From: Coptis chinensis
Taxonomy: Eukaryota > Streptophyta > Magnoliopsida > Ranunculales > Ranunculaceae
Assembly: GCA_015680905.1 (NCBI GenBank)
Contig: CM027385.1
Span: forward strand, 17,924,501 to 17,988,500
DNA: 64,000 nt
Direction of reading: 5' to 3'
The position numbers and the translations under genes were made by a program. Position 1 is the stretch's first letter. Each line of letters starts with the position of its first letter. Of this stretch, positions 43,739 through 54,953 are shown piece after piece. The notes below the pieces were generated by a model that was not told the DNA's origin, ran no database searches, and saw only the letters and a list, made by a program, of their open reading frames with translations.

Positions 43739-43923
43739 GTACTGATGATATGATCTTCTTTATGTCACCACACATCATATCATCTACAACATAAAGTATT
43801 AGACGCATGCATATAACTAATAACATATATAATATGCATAACATTTGCCCATATGATTCTCATTCAAAATATAAAGAATTATAGTTAATACAAAAGTAAT
43901 GCTTTTAGTATATAACCCTATCA

Positions 43924-44127
43924 GGGTTCACCTTAACCGACATAAAAGTTTCCTAAGACAATCTATTATGGTATGTTTTTAATGACTGCTTTTGTACGAT
44001 TTCTTTGTATATATCTCTACATAGTTTTCAAAAACTTGAGGATATAAAAATTTAAAATCTTAAGTCCCAGAGTAACCAAAATGATACTAGATAAACATAA
44101 TCTTCTTGTAGAACTCTATTTTGTTAG
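43924..44127 (+). repeat. 204-bp direct duplication, right copy
   Basis: Counterpart of 28751-28954. After it element B continues with AGATACC, so this copy is joined to its natural right neighbour and the left copy to its natural left neighbour. Confidence 0.85.
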
Positions 44128-44450
44128 AGATACCTTTTAAGAAAAACAAGATCCAAAAAAAAACCCTCGATAAGGCGTCGAAATCTAGGATTAAACAAAT
44201 GGTGTAACCTAAAGTGAAACTATGATCTGTTTAATTCTATCGTATGCACCTTTCAATTATTGTCTCGAGAATCTGACATTAAAAGACTCATTTTGTACAA
44301 AAATTTTAAAAAAAATTCCCCCTTTCTAAAAACTCTACAAAATTTTCAACTGCCAAAATTGCAAAAATTTCAAAACTTCATTCCCCTACAAACATTTTAA
44401 AATGTCTAAAAATAGTTCTTTACCACCGAGCAATGCTCAATGGAGATGTC
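44128..44450 (+). other. Post-pol spacer of element B, continued
   Basis: Non-coding. Holds the post-pol motif GAATCTGACATTAAAAGACT (44269-44288) shared with elements A and C. Confidence 0.5.
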
Positions 44451-45316
44451 TGATAGGGTTATATACTAAAAGCATTACTTTTTTATTAACTCTAATTCTT
44501 TATATTTTGAATGAGAATCATATGGGCAAATGTTATGCATATTATATATGTTATTAGTTATATGCATGTGTCTAATACTTTATGTTGTAGATGATATGGT
44601 GTGTGGTGACACATAGAAGATTATGTCATCAGTACCTTATAAAGTATAAGTAACGTTCACAACCAAGATGGATTTGGACAAACCATTGGTACGGTTGTAG
44701 TATAATCTGGTATTAGTCTATTTTGACTACATGATTACACTAGTACACTTTGTGTGTATTGAACATGACCAAGTGAGGTTGTTTCTCTTTATACTAACTA
44801 TATAAGAGAACAAACACCTCTGTTATTATGGATGCTTGTCCTTTTAATCCAGATATAATAACGGGCACTCATGTGCATTGTACATTGCTTTAAATCATCA
44901 ATGAGTGAGATTCATTTGTGAATCAACAAACTCGATGGATTGGGTAATGACATTGTATGTAAGGTGTGATGCTGATTATAGAAGGAATCCGTGACCCACA
45001 AGAAGTCGGATTGCCAAAATTACTAAGTGTTTTCTCAAGAAAGACAAGTTCCAAATTCGGTTCTGATCTTGTGAGTGAGAGAGGCCAAGAGAGAAAGAAG
45101 GGGTTGGTAGATCGTTGCCCACACAACATCCATTCTAAGGATAGGAATATAACAGAAGATCAAGAGGTTGCTAATTCGTAGAGTTTGGATTCTCAGAGTT
45201 ATCACAGCTGATCTAAGAGGTATGATTCTAAACCAAATCATGAGAACCCTTTATTCCGTTGCGCATGGGTCTTCACGGTTAGTAAATCATTACATGAAAC
45301 CATAATGGTTCCTACA
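44451..45316 (+). mobile_element. Solo LTR of the same unclassified family, plus orientation
   Basis: Runs TGATAGGGTTATATACT ... CATAATGGTTCCTACA. Flanks ATGTC (44446-44450) and ATGTG (45317-45321) fit a 5-bp duplication with one change. It is the reverse complement of the split LTR at both ends, but the middle third differs (compare 45010-45120 with 29160-29530), so it is a subfamily variant and an independent insertion. Confidence 0.7.
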
Positions 45317-46294
45317 ATGTGTACCCTCTGATTCTGAAGTTTTTGCATCTCTTCTTATTGATATTCAACTTGATATCTAGAAGAGAATTCACACCATCAC
45401 ACCTAGTGTAGAAAAAATTTCCTACTTGTGTAGACGGGTGCAGTCAGGGAAAATTGGTCTTTGAGATGTCAATCACCAGATTGCCCTGGACTTCAGCCAA
45501 TAAGAGAGGGTTTAGTATTTACAGTCTACATGTGTCTTACACCAAAACACAGAGCCCAGCTTCACAGAGTATTCAAACCATCTGGGTGGGATTTACTTGA
45601 GTCTTGGGAATCTTACTAAAAACGACCCACATTTTTACAGTTTTTCAAAATTTAATCCAAAAAAATTAATTAGTCTTTAATTTCACATTTGTATATTCTT
45701 TCCACCATTCGTTTCCTTTACTCTCGTAACACTCTTTTTGATTCATTATGCTATTCGTGCACCTTGCTTTCAAGTTGGCACACTATATTCTCTTTTTAGA
45801 GCTCATTCGTGTATACAGTTTATGTCATCTTCAAGCTTCAAGGCGTTCATCTATCATCTTGTGTGGCATACACCCTTGGATCAAAGCATGTGATATACCG
45901 TTGGATAAGATTTTTTGTATTAATCGTTTAGACAGTTCGTTTGTCCAAATAGGACGGGTAACGAAGCAGGTATTTACAATTTACAAGTTCCGAGAAAGAG
46001 CAGGACCTTTTTGGTATTTCCAAATTTCATATGGGCTTGGGCCAAAAAATTTAAAATCCTAAAACCCAGCAACCAATGGTCGTACGCGGGTTTAAAATCC
46101 AACCGCGCAACCACCCGGCTTACCTTTCTCTTTCGCAAAAAACCTAATTTCAGAAAAATCAACACAACCCACGCCCATGCTTCATCAGCCAGCGCCGTGC
46201 CTCTTTCTTCACCAAATTCAAAACCCTTCCTACAAAATCTAGAAAACCTTCACCCCACCTCATATCAACTTTCAATTTAACAAAACATCCACCC
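45317..46294 (+). other. Element B sequence before third ORF, with promoter-like block
   Basis: Contains a further copy of the post-pol motif (45602-45627), TGGGCTTGGGCC at 46032-46043 and a C-rich leader (46140-46290) ending at the ATG at 46295. No separate gene. Confidence 0.5.
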
Positions 46295-47150
46295 ATGGCT
46301 GCCAATCGAAAGATTGTACCCAAAATGGATATTTCAAATCTATTTGATTCGGGGGTTTTTGATGTTTTCTTTAAGGGACAGATCCTTTGAAGAGGTTAGA
46401 GGCCACTCTTGCTAGAACCCTTTGCTCATTACTCCCCTTCTCTTGTTCAAGCTTTCTATCCACACTTAGTTCGTGATAACAAAGGTTTGGTTACCATTTC
46501 GTTTGGGAGAGGCTTGTATGAGTTAACTAGGCAGTCAATTGGGTCGGTTTTGGGTATCAAAGCGCAACACAAGGTCCCTGAGAGTCAGCAGTTCCATGGC
46601 ACAGTGTTCGATTTGATGCATGTGACTGTGTTAGAAGGCGAGTACGTCACTAGTTCAACCTGCACGAGGCAGACGTCCTTGAGGAAGAACCAGTTAGCAG
46701 TGGCAACTTGGATTGCGCACAACCTAGTGGGGATGACATAACTTTCGGATATAGGTAAGTCAATCCTTCACATTCTTTGGATCTTACAAACCTAGAACAA
46801 CGGATTCTGTATTTGTTCTTTCCTGTGGGACCAGGTTTTTCAGTCTAAACAGAGAGGCTGTAGAAGAGATCGAGCATGGTCTCGATGATGACGCCGCTCC
46901 ACCTCCACCTCCAGTAGACTACTTTGCTCTAGGAGCTTTGTCATAGTTCACATGACCAATAGATGCTTTGAGATTCATGCATGAGGGTCAACGTCAACTA
47001 CATCCGCAGCTGAGTACAATTCAAAGAGCAGCGAAAGCACGACTTTTAGGCCAGCACACTCCAGATGCTTCAGGAGCTGAGATGAGATAGTTCCACGGGC
47101 TCCTACGCCTGAGAGAGCTCAATGACAGGGAAGAGATAGGAGTAGTTCGA
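46295..47150 (+). pseudogene. Third ORF of element B (plant transposon protein family)
   Basis: MAANRKIVPKMDISNLF starts at 46295. The frame has stops near 46388 and 46397 and is then open to 46741: LLLEPFAHYSPSLVQAFYPHLV, GLVTISFGRGLYELTRQSIGSVLGI, VTVLEGEYVTSSTCTRQTSLRKNQLAVATWIAHNLVG. The homologous text continues past the stop (SILHILWILQT) with frame changes to a Pro-rich stretch (five Pro near 46895) and a basic C-terminal part. Same order of blocks as in elements A and C. Confidence 0.65.
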
Positions 47151-49237
47151 GTTTGTCTCAACATAGCTATTTACCTCACGTGCATTCTGACTAGGCAGTT
47201 CCCTAGTGTCCTCATAGTTATATGTAGTTTATTTTCATTTTAGTACATGTCTTTACCTTCTGCACTTGTAGTAGTATAGATATAGTATGTATAGATGCAT
47301 GTTTATGTGGATTTGTATGAGATTTTGGTACATGAGTAGAAGGATAAAAAATACATCATGCCGAAATTTTCTTATTTATACACTATGCATGTTTCCTAAA
47401 ATAAATCCAAAAACCCAAAAATTTCATATTAGAATAATTACGTAATATACTTTTTAGATAAACCCTGAGATTCTTGTTCTATATCTATCAAACCACACTC
47501 TAAACTTGTTTGGGGGTGGTATATTCTCTTCAGGAAGTACAGAGTACAGGTTACTGCCATTTTTGCTCATGTTCCTATGGTAATCTCTTTCCTTTTCTTC
47601 ATACTTTGAGGACAAAGCATATTTCTGTTTGGGGGTGGTATAGTAACATTATGCATAAACTAGGCATTTATTATATATCATTTTTTATATTAGATATATT
47701 AAGCATATTTCTATATTTCTTTCTTTCTGTAAATTTTTTTTGAAAAGACCAAAAATATTTTTCTGTTTAGTACTAAAAGTCTTGTTTTCCTTTTTCTATG
47801 ATGAACAAATGGTTTAGAAGTCTCATTATAGCAATAGAGTAAAGATTCGTTATTCGAACCCAGACTAATATACATAAAATAGTTTCTACATCTTTTCATG
47901 AATGGCATGCATCATCATTGATTGTATATAGCAGTAAGTTTTCGAAGCCGAGGTTAGAACAATTAAGTTCCATATCTTGTGAGAATCTAGACAAAAGTCT
48001 CATCTGAATGATTATTGAGTGATGACACAAAGGATGTCCGGATAGAAAGATAACACGTCCACTTGCTTGATCACCATGTCATATCATAGGAGAGAATTTA
48101 GGCCCTTTTTGGATTGATATAGCCAAATAAACGTTAAAGCCCCAAAAAGATAGTTTTTCCTCTAGTTCCCCTTTTGAGCCTTCATAAATTATTAAAAAAA
48201 TTTATTTCTTCGCCATCGATCCCTGAACCATTACTACACACAATAAAAAGCATACCCAGCTGACGAGTTGAGAATTGGATGAATAGTAAAAAGAGAAGAA
48301 AAGGCCTTGTACAAAAACAGAATAGTTAGAAGCTTCAAAAAGAAAAGAAAGAAAAGATTCAAAAATCGAAATCTCCCAAAAGTTCAAAATCAAAAGGAGT
48401 CAATTTAAAAATAAACAAAAGCAAAGTTAGAAATCCCAAAAATGAAAATCATATGGAGTCACAAACCCAAAATGATAAAGAATGAATCACAAATTCGAAA
48501 GCAAAAGAAAAAATGAGGTTCTTCACTAGTTACAAATATCCTGAAGACCCATTTTCTCAACTTATCAGAGTTTGTTTTCACTTCCTTTTTATTTCTAAAC
48601 CACTACCTTAGCCCCGTAATTCCTAATAAAAGACCTCTAGCTCAACTAGGAATAGGATGGTGTGATAGTAAGTGGATATTGTGTGATCAATCAACCCCGG
48701 TTTCTTTCGACGTCATTCATGTATGTGAGGAATATAAGTTCCCTCTACACTTGAGAAAATGAAACTTGAGTAAATCTATCAGAGAGTTGTGATTGCAACA
48801 CACCCTTGTGAGAACCCACCTTAAGGATGCTCTCCAAAAGTTTCGGAAACAACTCTGCTTTTTGCATTTTACTGCTCATGTTTTGCACGTTTATCGATCT
48901 TTAGATGATTAAATTACTATGTATATGTTATTCTGAGTTGAAAGAAGTTTTTCCTTATTCCCCTGCTAATGAGATGTATAGACCTCTGAGAATAAACAAG
49001 GAAACAAGACCCTTTGTACTAGATAGAGGAAGTTTGTGAGTACCTTCTATAGAAAACATTCATGAGGCTTAAGCTCGTCCATTAGGGAATTTCTAGTGGT
49101 TTAAGGTCTTGTTGCATATGGTCAATGCAATCGCAATCCGCAAAATGAGACTAGTATAATAAATTGCACATTTATGATCTTAGTTTTTTCTCTCTCATCT
49201 TTGCTTGAGGACAAACAAAATACTATTTAGGGGTAGT
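47151..49237 (+). other. 3' region of element B with polypurine modules
   Basis: Non-coding. CTTGTTTGGGGGTGGT at 47505-47520, a full module at 47602-47639, and the terminal polypurine tract module at 49202-49237 (changed to TTTAGGGGTAGT). Conserved block ACACGTCCACTTGCTTGATC at 48053, A/G-rich tract 48270-48510. Confidence 0.65.
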
Positions 49238-50163
49238 TGATTAGTCCCTAAATGTGCGTTTAATTATCTTTACAATGGTTTAATTATGCCCTTCTTATGC
49301 TTAATGAACATACAACTTATAGCTTTTGCTACCTTTTGCAGGATACAGGCCATTTAGAACGTATATTCCTAAAATGTGCATTTTAGCACGAAAAGGATTG
49401 CTATCTACGTTGCTTTGGAAGATTCCAGCTTAGGAGAAAAAGTGCCGAAAAGTCAAGGTCAAAGTCAACAGTCAACAGTTAGGGACTCAAAACCAAAAGA
49501 CAAATTATCATGTCCTTAACTCACAGAGACCAAAGATACCAAAATTGGCATCATAAGCAAGCTTGTTCAAGAAGATACCAAAACCCTAATGAGTTGTCTT
49601 ATTACTAAAGGGTGAGGGCAAAATTGTAATATGGAATTGGTGAAGTATATAAACCAAAGTAAGAGGAGAGAGAATCTTACCCTAGAATTAATCTTTGGTC
49701 ATTAGGAGTAGATTAACATGTTTAAAATTACTAGTTTAATTTGCTATTTACTTGTTTGTCATTTTCATGTTCTTCAAGCTTTAGTTGATAAATCAAGTTC
49801 TTATTGTCTTCAATACGAAGTTTTCAACCTTGTCTTCTACCTCATTATTTCTTCTAATTTTGCATCAAAACCCCAAAACACTAGTCATACTCATTTGACA
49901 TGTTCAAATGAGTATAACTTTGTGAACAAGCTATCCTAACTAAACCATTTCCATACATGTTTTCTCTATTAAATCAATAGTTTTATTTATGTTTTAACCA
50001 TTCAAGACAATAACTAGTGTTTTCTACTATTTAGACATCAAGAACAAGATAAAGAAATATTAGAAAGTTTAGAAAGAGGTTTTCCGACCATCAAACCCTT
50101 TCCTCCTAACAAATGATCTAAGATGAACAATGTACACACCCAATACCACTAAACCAACAATCA
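49238..50163 (+). mobile_element. 3' LTR of element B
   Basis: Starts TGATTAGTCCCTAAATG right after the polypurine tract; the end is placed at AACAATCA (50163) by alignment with the 5' LTR end. It has a TATA-like TATATAAACC near 49647. The end is less certain than the start. Confidence 0.7.
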
Positions 50164-50301
50164 CACATCCTTAAATTCAACTCAACCACTAGAGGACTCC
50201 CCCAACACTAACACTGGTAATTAGTTCACAATTCATGATTATCTGATTAAGTTAATTATTTCCATTTCATCCTTGTATAACATCATCAGTTTTTGCATTA
50301 T

Positions 50302-51527
50302 CAGGTGGGTCTGCTACTTCACGACCGCGTTCAGATAACACTAGAGGTCCTACTCTACCTATATCCGATCATTTGGAAGAGGGGCAGAGAATTGAACTTT
50401 GGCTTAATATCTATAACCAGCCTGATTTTCCTGAAGAAGGTGTCAGTAGGCTATCTAGTGAAGTTACTCACCTTACGGACCGTGAGATCCCATGCTTCTG
50501 TAAGGATTGGCCAACTATGATGAAACTTAGTAAAGGAACTCACTAAAACAACATCATTAAAAGCTTGAACGACACTTTTGTATTTGTTAATGGTGACGAA
50601 AACAAAGGGGTAAACTGTAAGTATGTTCAGGATAAAGTCATGGCCGTTGGAGGAGCCACAATGGTGAACTGAAAAAGAAATATGTTGTTGGTAAATATCA
50701 AGAAAATGTGAAAATGAAGGCACTAGACAGAATCCATTTGGAGGATTGGAAAGCTTTTGTGAACCATTGTCATTCAAATGAATTTAAGGTACTGTCTTAC
50801 ATATTCTAACAATATACTATACGATATGCCCTGTCCTTACTAGCTTATAAGATGCAAAACAAACTATAAACTTAACTTGCGTATGTTATGTAGACACTAA
50901 GTGCGAGAAATTTTTAGAACTGTGCAATGCAAATTGAACCAAACTGGGGGGTGTGGGGAGGACACCAGCACAAGTTTATCGCCATAAAATTGCAAATGAA
51001 TAAGTTGTGTCGGTGGAAGAAGTTGATATGGGTGATATGTACATAGAAATGCACACACTTAAAAAAACTGGAACACCCCAAGGACAGAGTTTGGCTGTAA
51101 GTCTTTATTTTATAAGTTTTTTTCTTAGATACTTAGTCAATGCATCACTTATATATATACTATTTAAAAGTGTATGCTTAGTCAGTGATACATTTGTGTT
51201 ATCTATATGATTTTAGAATGTTTTTATGTTTTCCATTAAATAAGATAAGATTTCTCAACGTTCCCCTCTGAACTCTAACACGACCTCTAACTCTGACTTT
51301 GAAGCATGCGACAATGATGTTGTGACAGAAGTATGAATTTATACTTTGCTCAATTTTTTTTTTATTCCTCGAATTAAAATCTCCAAGTATAGATGTTGTT
51401 GGTAAAGACTCAAGAGGGCGCATGTGGCTCATGGGTTACGGTGTCTCTAAGTCTTCATTTAAGCATTCGGCTCCTTATAGGAAGAGATATCATAACAGAT
51501 TAAGGTCACTGAGGAGTTAAAAGATCG
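50302..51527 (+). pseudogene. En/Spm-type plant transposase gene, left part
   Basis: Exon from about 50305 (after TTATCAG) encodes RPRSDNTRGPTLPISDHLEE and RIELWLNIYNQPDFPEEGVS, the start of the plant transposase (Ptta/En/Spm) domain; after a stop and frame changes the Leu/Lys block KKYVVGKYQENVKMK and LEDWKAFVNHCHSNEFK follow, then an intron (50789-50893), a segment ending EEVDMGDMYIEMHTLKKTGTPQGQSLA, an intron from 51097, and exons with SPLNSNTTSNSDFEACDNDV and GKDSRGRMWLMGYGVS. The last codons (EELKDRFEK) begin a coiled coil cut by the LINE. Several frameshifts; not functional. Confidence 0.65.
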
Positions 51528-51538
51528 GTTTGAAAAGA
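51528..51538 (+). repeat. Target-site duplication of the LINE, left
   Basis: GTTTGAAAAGA, identical to 56328-56338. Directly followed by the T tract (51539-51552), the poly(A) tail of the minus-strand LINE. Confidence 0.92.
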
Positions 51539-51559
51539 TTTTTTTTTTTTTTGAATAAA

Positions 51560-52200
51560 GTTTAGGGTTTGGCATACCCCTACCTGCATTAAACTTTCAA
51601 ATATACCTTGCACTTGTTCTCCTCCACTAGACACATGAGTTGCAAAACTCAGGGGAGGTATAAAGTACTGCACACCATTACAATTTTCTAGAGCTACCAG
51701 GTGGTCAGCTACTATGTTGGTCTCTCGATAAACATGAATAAACTCAACACAGGTAAGCTTAATACAAAACAATTCAATAGCACCTACCAAATTTTGACAG
51801 AACCAAGGTGTTTTCTCTTTATTCTTTAGAATGTTGATTGCGCTTTGTGAATCTGATGCAACTATTACCTTCATAAAATAGCAGAACACACAGCCTGTAA
51901 CCTTTGTATGATAGGTTTTAACTCATGATAAATCACTGACTTTCTTCTTCCTCCCCCTACATAAGCAAATAGGGCCTCACCATTGGAGTTTCTTGCTACT
52001 CCTCCTGTTACACTTCTATGATCTAACATTGCACCATCTGTGTTCAGTTTTACAATGCCTACCACTGGTTTACTCCAAACACATGGGGTTGGTAATCTTA
52101 CCTTGTACTCCACAATCAGTCCAATTCTCTCTAACAATGCCCTTTCCCGAATATCCACTTGTACTTTTGTTAGCTGACCTTGGAGGAAGTTCTTTATTTC
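51560..52200 (-). pseudogene. LINE RNase H domain and 3' end
   Basis: KLNTDGAMLDHRSVTGGVARNSNGE (first acidic motif), YHELKPIIQRL (Glu), then after a frame change VIVASDSQSAINILKN (Asp) and ETNIVADHLVALEN. This is the C-terminal RNase H of plant L1 elements. The last codons run close to the A tail, so the 3' UTR is only a few dozen bases. Confidence 0.8.
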
Positions 52201-52271
52201 TGTGTAAGATTATTCCTCACCACTCCTCATGGTTGTGTGCTATTTCTAAACCTTCTGAAGTTCCTTTCCTG

Positions 52272-53334
52272 CTAGATGTAACTGACTATAGCATATAAGA
52301 AGACTTTAATAACCTCTGCTTCAAAGGACTTCTTGTTGCAAAGCTGTATAAGTTCCAACCACATACCATTCCCATCTGATGAGTTCAAGTGAATTCCCAA
52401 TTCCTGTTTAACAGCCCTCCAAATGGATTTACTGTAATGGCACTCAAGGAACAAATGCAAAGAGTTTTCTCTTGACTGATTACAAAGGCAGCATGAGGAT
52501 TGTTGTAGCACCTTCTTTTTAACCAATCTGTCTTAAGTAGGTAAGTTGTTGGAAAGAAGTTGCCATGTAGTGAACGAATGACGAGGCACAACATACTTAC
52601 CCAGACCAAACTACACCACCTCACTTTCTCTCTTGGTATTCTCATGGCTAAATATGTTGCTTTTGAACTAAAAAGTCCATTTGGAGATGGAGACCAAACA
52701 ATAGAATCTCTAGTAACATATCCATTGATATCTGTAACAAAAATTTGGCACTTAATAGGTGATTGAGGTAGTTCATTTACCAATCTATTCCATCTTCTAT
52801 CTGTGATCAGCTCACTAACCTTCGCAGAGAGAGAGGTAACTGAATATTATCTCTTGCAAAAGCATTCTCTATGAGGGAAGTCTCACTACACCACAAGTCG
52901 TACCATAGGGAAGTGTTTTCACCATTAGCTATAACATATTTAGTGAATTTCCTTGCATTATCCCTTGCCTTCAAAATGTTTCTCCATACCCAGGAACAGT
53001 CTTTTGGGATTTTCATTGCCCAAAAATGACTTTTCTTGATGTGTTGCTTCCATACCCATTTCACCCATAAACTTTCTTCTAGTGAAACAACCTTGAATAA
53101 TAAGCCACAATATACCACTTTATTCCACAGCTTCAGATCAATTATACCAAAACCACCTTCTTGCTTTGGTAGTGCAGTGCATCCTTTACTTTCATGATGC
53201 ATTTTACTTCCCATCTCAGGCCCATTCCATAAGAATTTATTGCAAATCTTAGTAACTTGCTCAAGGACAGTGATCGGTAATACAAAAGTGCGAGCCCAGT
53301 AGACATGAAATGAGGATAGGACAGAGTGGATAAG
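52272..53334 (-). pseudogene. LINE RT-to-RNase H linker with RVT zinc finger
   Basis: Contains ALPKQEGGFGIIDLKLWNKV, then LSSKATYLAMR-type text and a zinc-binding block CCLCNQSRENSLHLFLECHYSKSIW (52500-52420) typical of the zf-RVT region. Three frames are used. Confidence 0.75.
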
Positions 53335-54303
53335 TTAGAGTCTCCCCGCATGTGACAGACACCTAGCTTTCCAATTATGTATCCTTGTAGTTATCCTCTC
53401 TATTAGGGGTTGGCAATCCCTAATCTCTAGTCTTGTGGAAGTTAATGGCAATCCCAAATATGTTACCGGTAGTGAGGCGTGCTTAACTCCTAAAGAATCT
53501 TCCATGAGCTTGCTTTTATCTTCTGAGAGTCCTCCTGTTATCAAGGTAGACTTATGCAAATTGATCCTCAACCCAGCTCCCTCTGTAAACTTTGATAAAG
53601 TTCTCATAACTTCATCTGCTGATTGTTGTTCACCTTCGAAAAAAATCAATAAATCATCTGCAAAGCACAAACTGATGATTTGTGATTTTCTACATTTTGG
53701 ATGAGCTTTCATAGAACTATAATATAGCTTCTCCTTGAACAAACAACTCAAACTCTCCATGATCATTACAGAAAGGTATGGTGATAGGGGGTCTCCATGT
53801 CTGAGACCCCTTTTGCCATGGAAGTAGCTTTCAGGTTTTCCATTGATCAAGATAGAGTACTGGGGGTGGAATAACATATCTTGATCCATTTTTGAAGCTT
53901 TAAAGGAATTCCCATTTTTTGCATCATCACTTCTAAGGCCACCCAATGTAATGGATCATTTACTTATATCCACCTTCAACGAGCACCTAGAAGATATACC
54001 ACCCCTATTGTAACTTCTAAGTAACTCATGTGACAATAGAAGATTGTCCTGTATGGATCTTCCTTCTATATAAGCTGATTGATTTATGTCAACTAGGAAG
54101 GACATAATAGGCTTGAGTCGGTTTGAAATTATCTTGGCAACACACTTGTAGGTTATATTACAGAGAACAATAGGACAGGAATCTGTAATCCTTGAAGGTG
54201 TGGCTATCTTTGGAATGAGACTTATGAAGGTGGAGTTGATACCTGTTGGCACCATGTTGACTGTGAAAATGTAGGTGATAGCTTTAACAAAATCCTCTCC
54301 CAC
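53335..54303 (-). pseudogene. LINE reverse transcriptase
   Basis: Starts at the inversion with VGEDFVKAITYIF, then FISLIPKIATPSRITD, CNITYKCVAKIISNRLKPIM, QSAYIEGRSIQDNLLL, a stop, RGLRHGDPLSPYLSVMIME and the catalytic CFADDLLIFFEGE (near 53665-53630). Both Asp residues of the FADD box are present. A frame change lies near 53950. Confidence 0.85.
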
Positions 54304-54939
54304 AATTGCCTAGCAAGTCAAGTAATGGGGACACCAAGGGTCCTACCAAATAGAGTAGATGTTAACCCTATGGAGAGCTCATTGCCAACTGTTGAAACTG
54401 CAAATGGTGATAACATAGTGAGTGCTATTATCTGTGATCCAACTAATACTACTACAGCACCGATCCCCATCACATAAGGATCCTTTGAGATTTTACTTTC
54501 CTGTGAAGAAAATGCTCAAGACCTAGTACAACAGTGTGTAGAAACAGCAGTTTGCGAGAGGATTGAGGAATATAGACCAATTGTGACTAGATTAATAGAT
54601 AAAGTCCAAGGCATAGAAAGAATCCCATTTATTCCACCTGAAGAATATGACAGAGACCAGACAGTGGCACCATATGATGAAGAGCAAGCAGCCTTTAAAG
54701 AATTAGAGGAGAACCTGATAACTGAGATCATAGCAGATATAGAAAGCAATCAGGTATTCAATGATCATATTGAGAAGATTGCAGCCCCATCACCTCCAAT
54801 TACCCGAAATCAAAAGCAGTTACAAGAGGCAAGGACTGAAGCTGGGAAGAAAGGAAAGCAAGTGGTAAAGAATACTCACCCATCACAGAGCATTTCAAGA
54901 GGTCGAGGATCAACTAGAGGGACTGGTAGAAAGAATTAA
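54304..54939 (+). pseudogene. LINE ORF1, C-terminal part (inverted segment)
   Basis: Open text begins at an ATG near 54326 (MGTPRVLPNRVDVNPMES) but has a TAA near 54475; from 54583 it is open to the stop at 54937: a Glu-rich acidic stretch followed by a basic tail SISRGRGSTRGTGRKN. It ends 14 bp before the endonuclease ATG, as expected for ORF1 of a plant L1. The N-terminal part of ORF1 is missing. Confidence 0.6.
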
Positions 54940-54953
54940 CCCCACTTTTCTTT

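Larger units (their letters stand above)
28949..43923 (-). mobile_element. LTR of an unclassified family, split by element C
   Basis: The pieces are 28949-29919 and 43744-43923, separated by element C and its TSD. On the minus strand it begins TGATAGGGTTATATACT and ends near AACCATAACGGTTCCTAACA. A TATA box (TATAAAAAG) lies on the minus strand near 29175. The arrangement TG...CA and the CCGCTG(C/T)... word near the end suggest an LTR, perhaps of Ty1/copia type; no internal coding region is present. It pairs as an inverted copy with 44451-45316. Flanked by the 204-bp duplication instead of a 5-bp one. Confidence 0.65.
24090..50163 (+). mobile_element. Element B: Athila-like, pol-deleted retrotransposon with nested insertions
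   Basis: LTRs at 24090-25064 and 49238-50163 start TGATCAAGTCCC and TGATTAGTCCCT and align along their length with many differences, so the element is old. Inside are a leader, gag (26812-28147), a remnant of the pol end (28148-28226), post-pol spacer, the third ORF (46295-47150), a 3' region with polypurine modules and the 3' LTR. Nested in it are two LTRs of another family and, within one of these, element C. The 5-bp flanks (ATAAC on the left, CACAT on the right) do not match, so an end may be displaced or the pair recombined. Confidence 0.75.

Noticed and set aside
28949-45316. Foldback or MITE-type DNA transposon carrying an Athila element as cargo
   Set aside because: The arms differ in the middle, each fits TG...CA LTR ends, and the right one has its own near-perfect 5-bp flank pair. 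Element C has its own TSD.
50001-50012. ATAAC after ACA at 50002 as the right target duplication of element B
   Set aside because: Alignment of the two LTRs continues some 150 bp past this point, so the match to the left flank is by chance.
50164-50301. Search for CACTA terminal repeats at the start of the transposase pseudogene
   Set aside because: No CACTA-type terminal sequence found by eye here or at 56850-57260, so the borders of the DNA transposon are not annotated.
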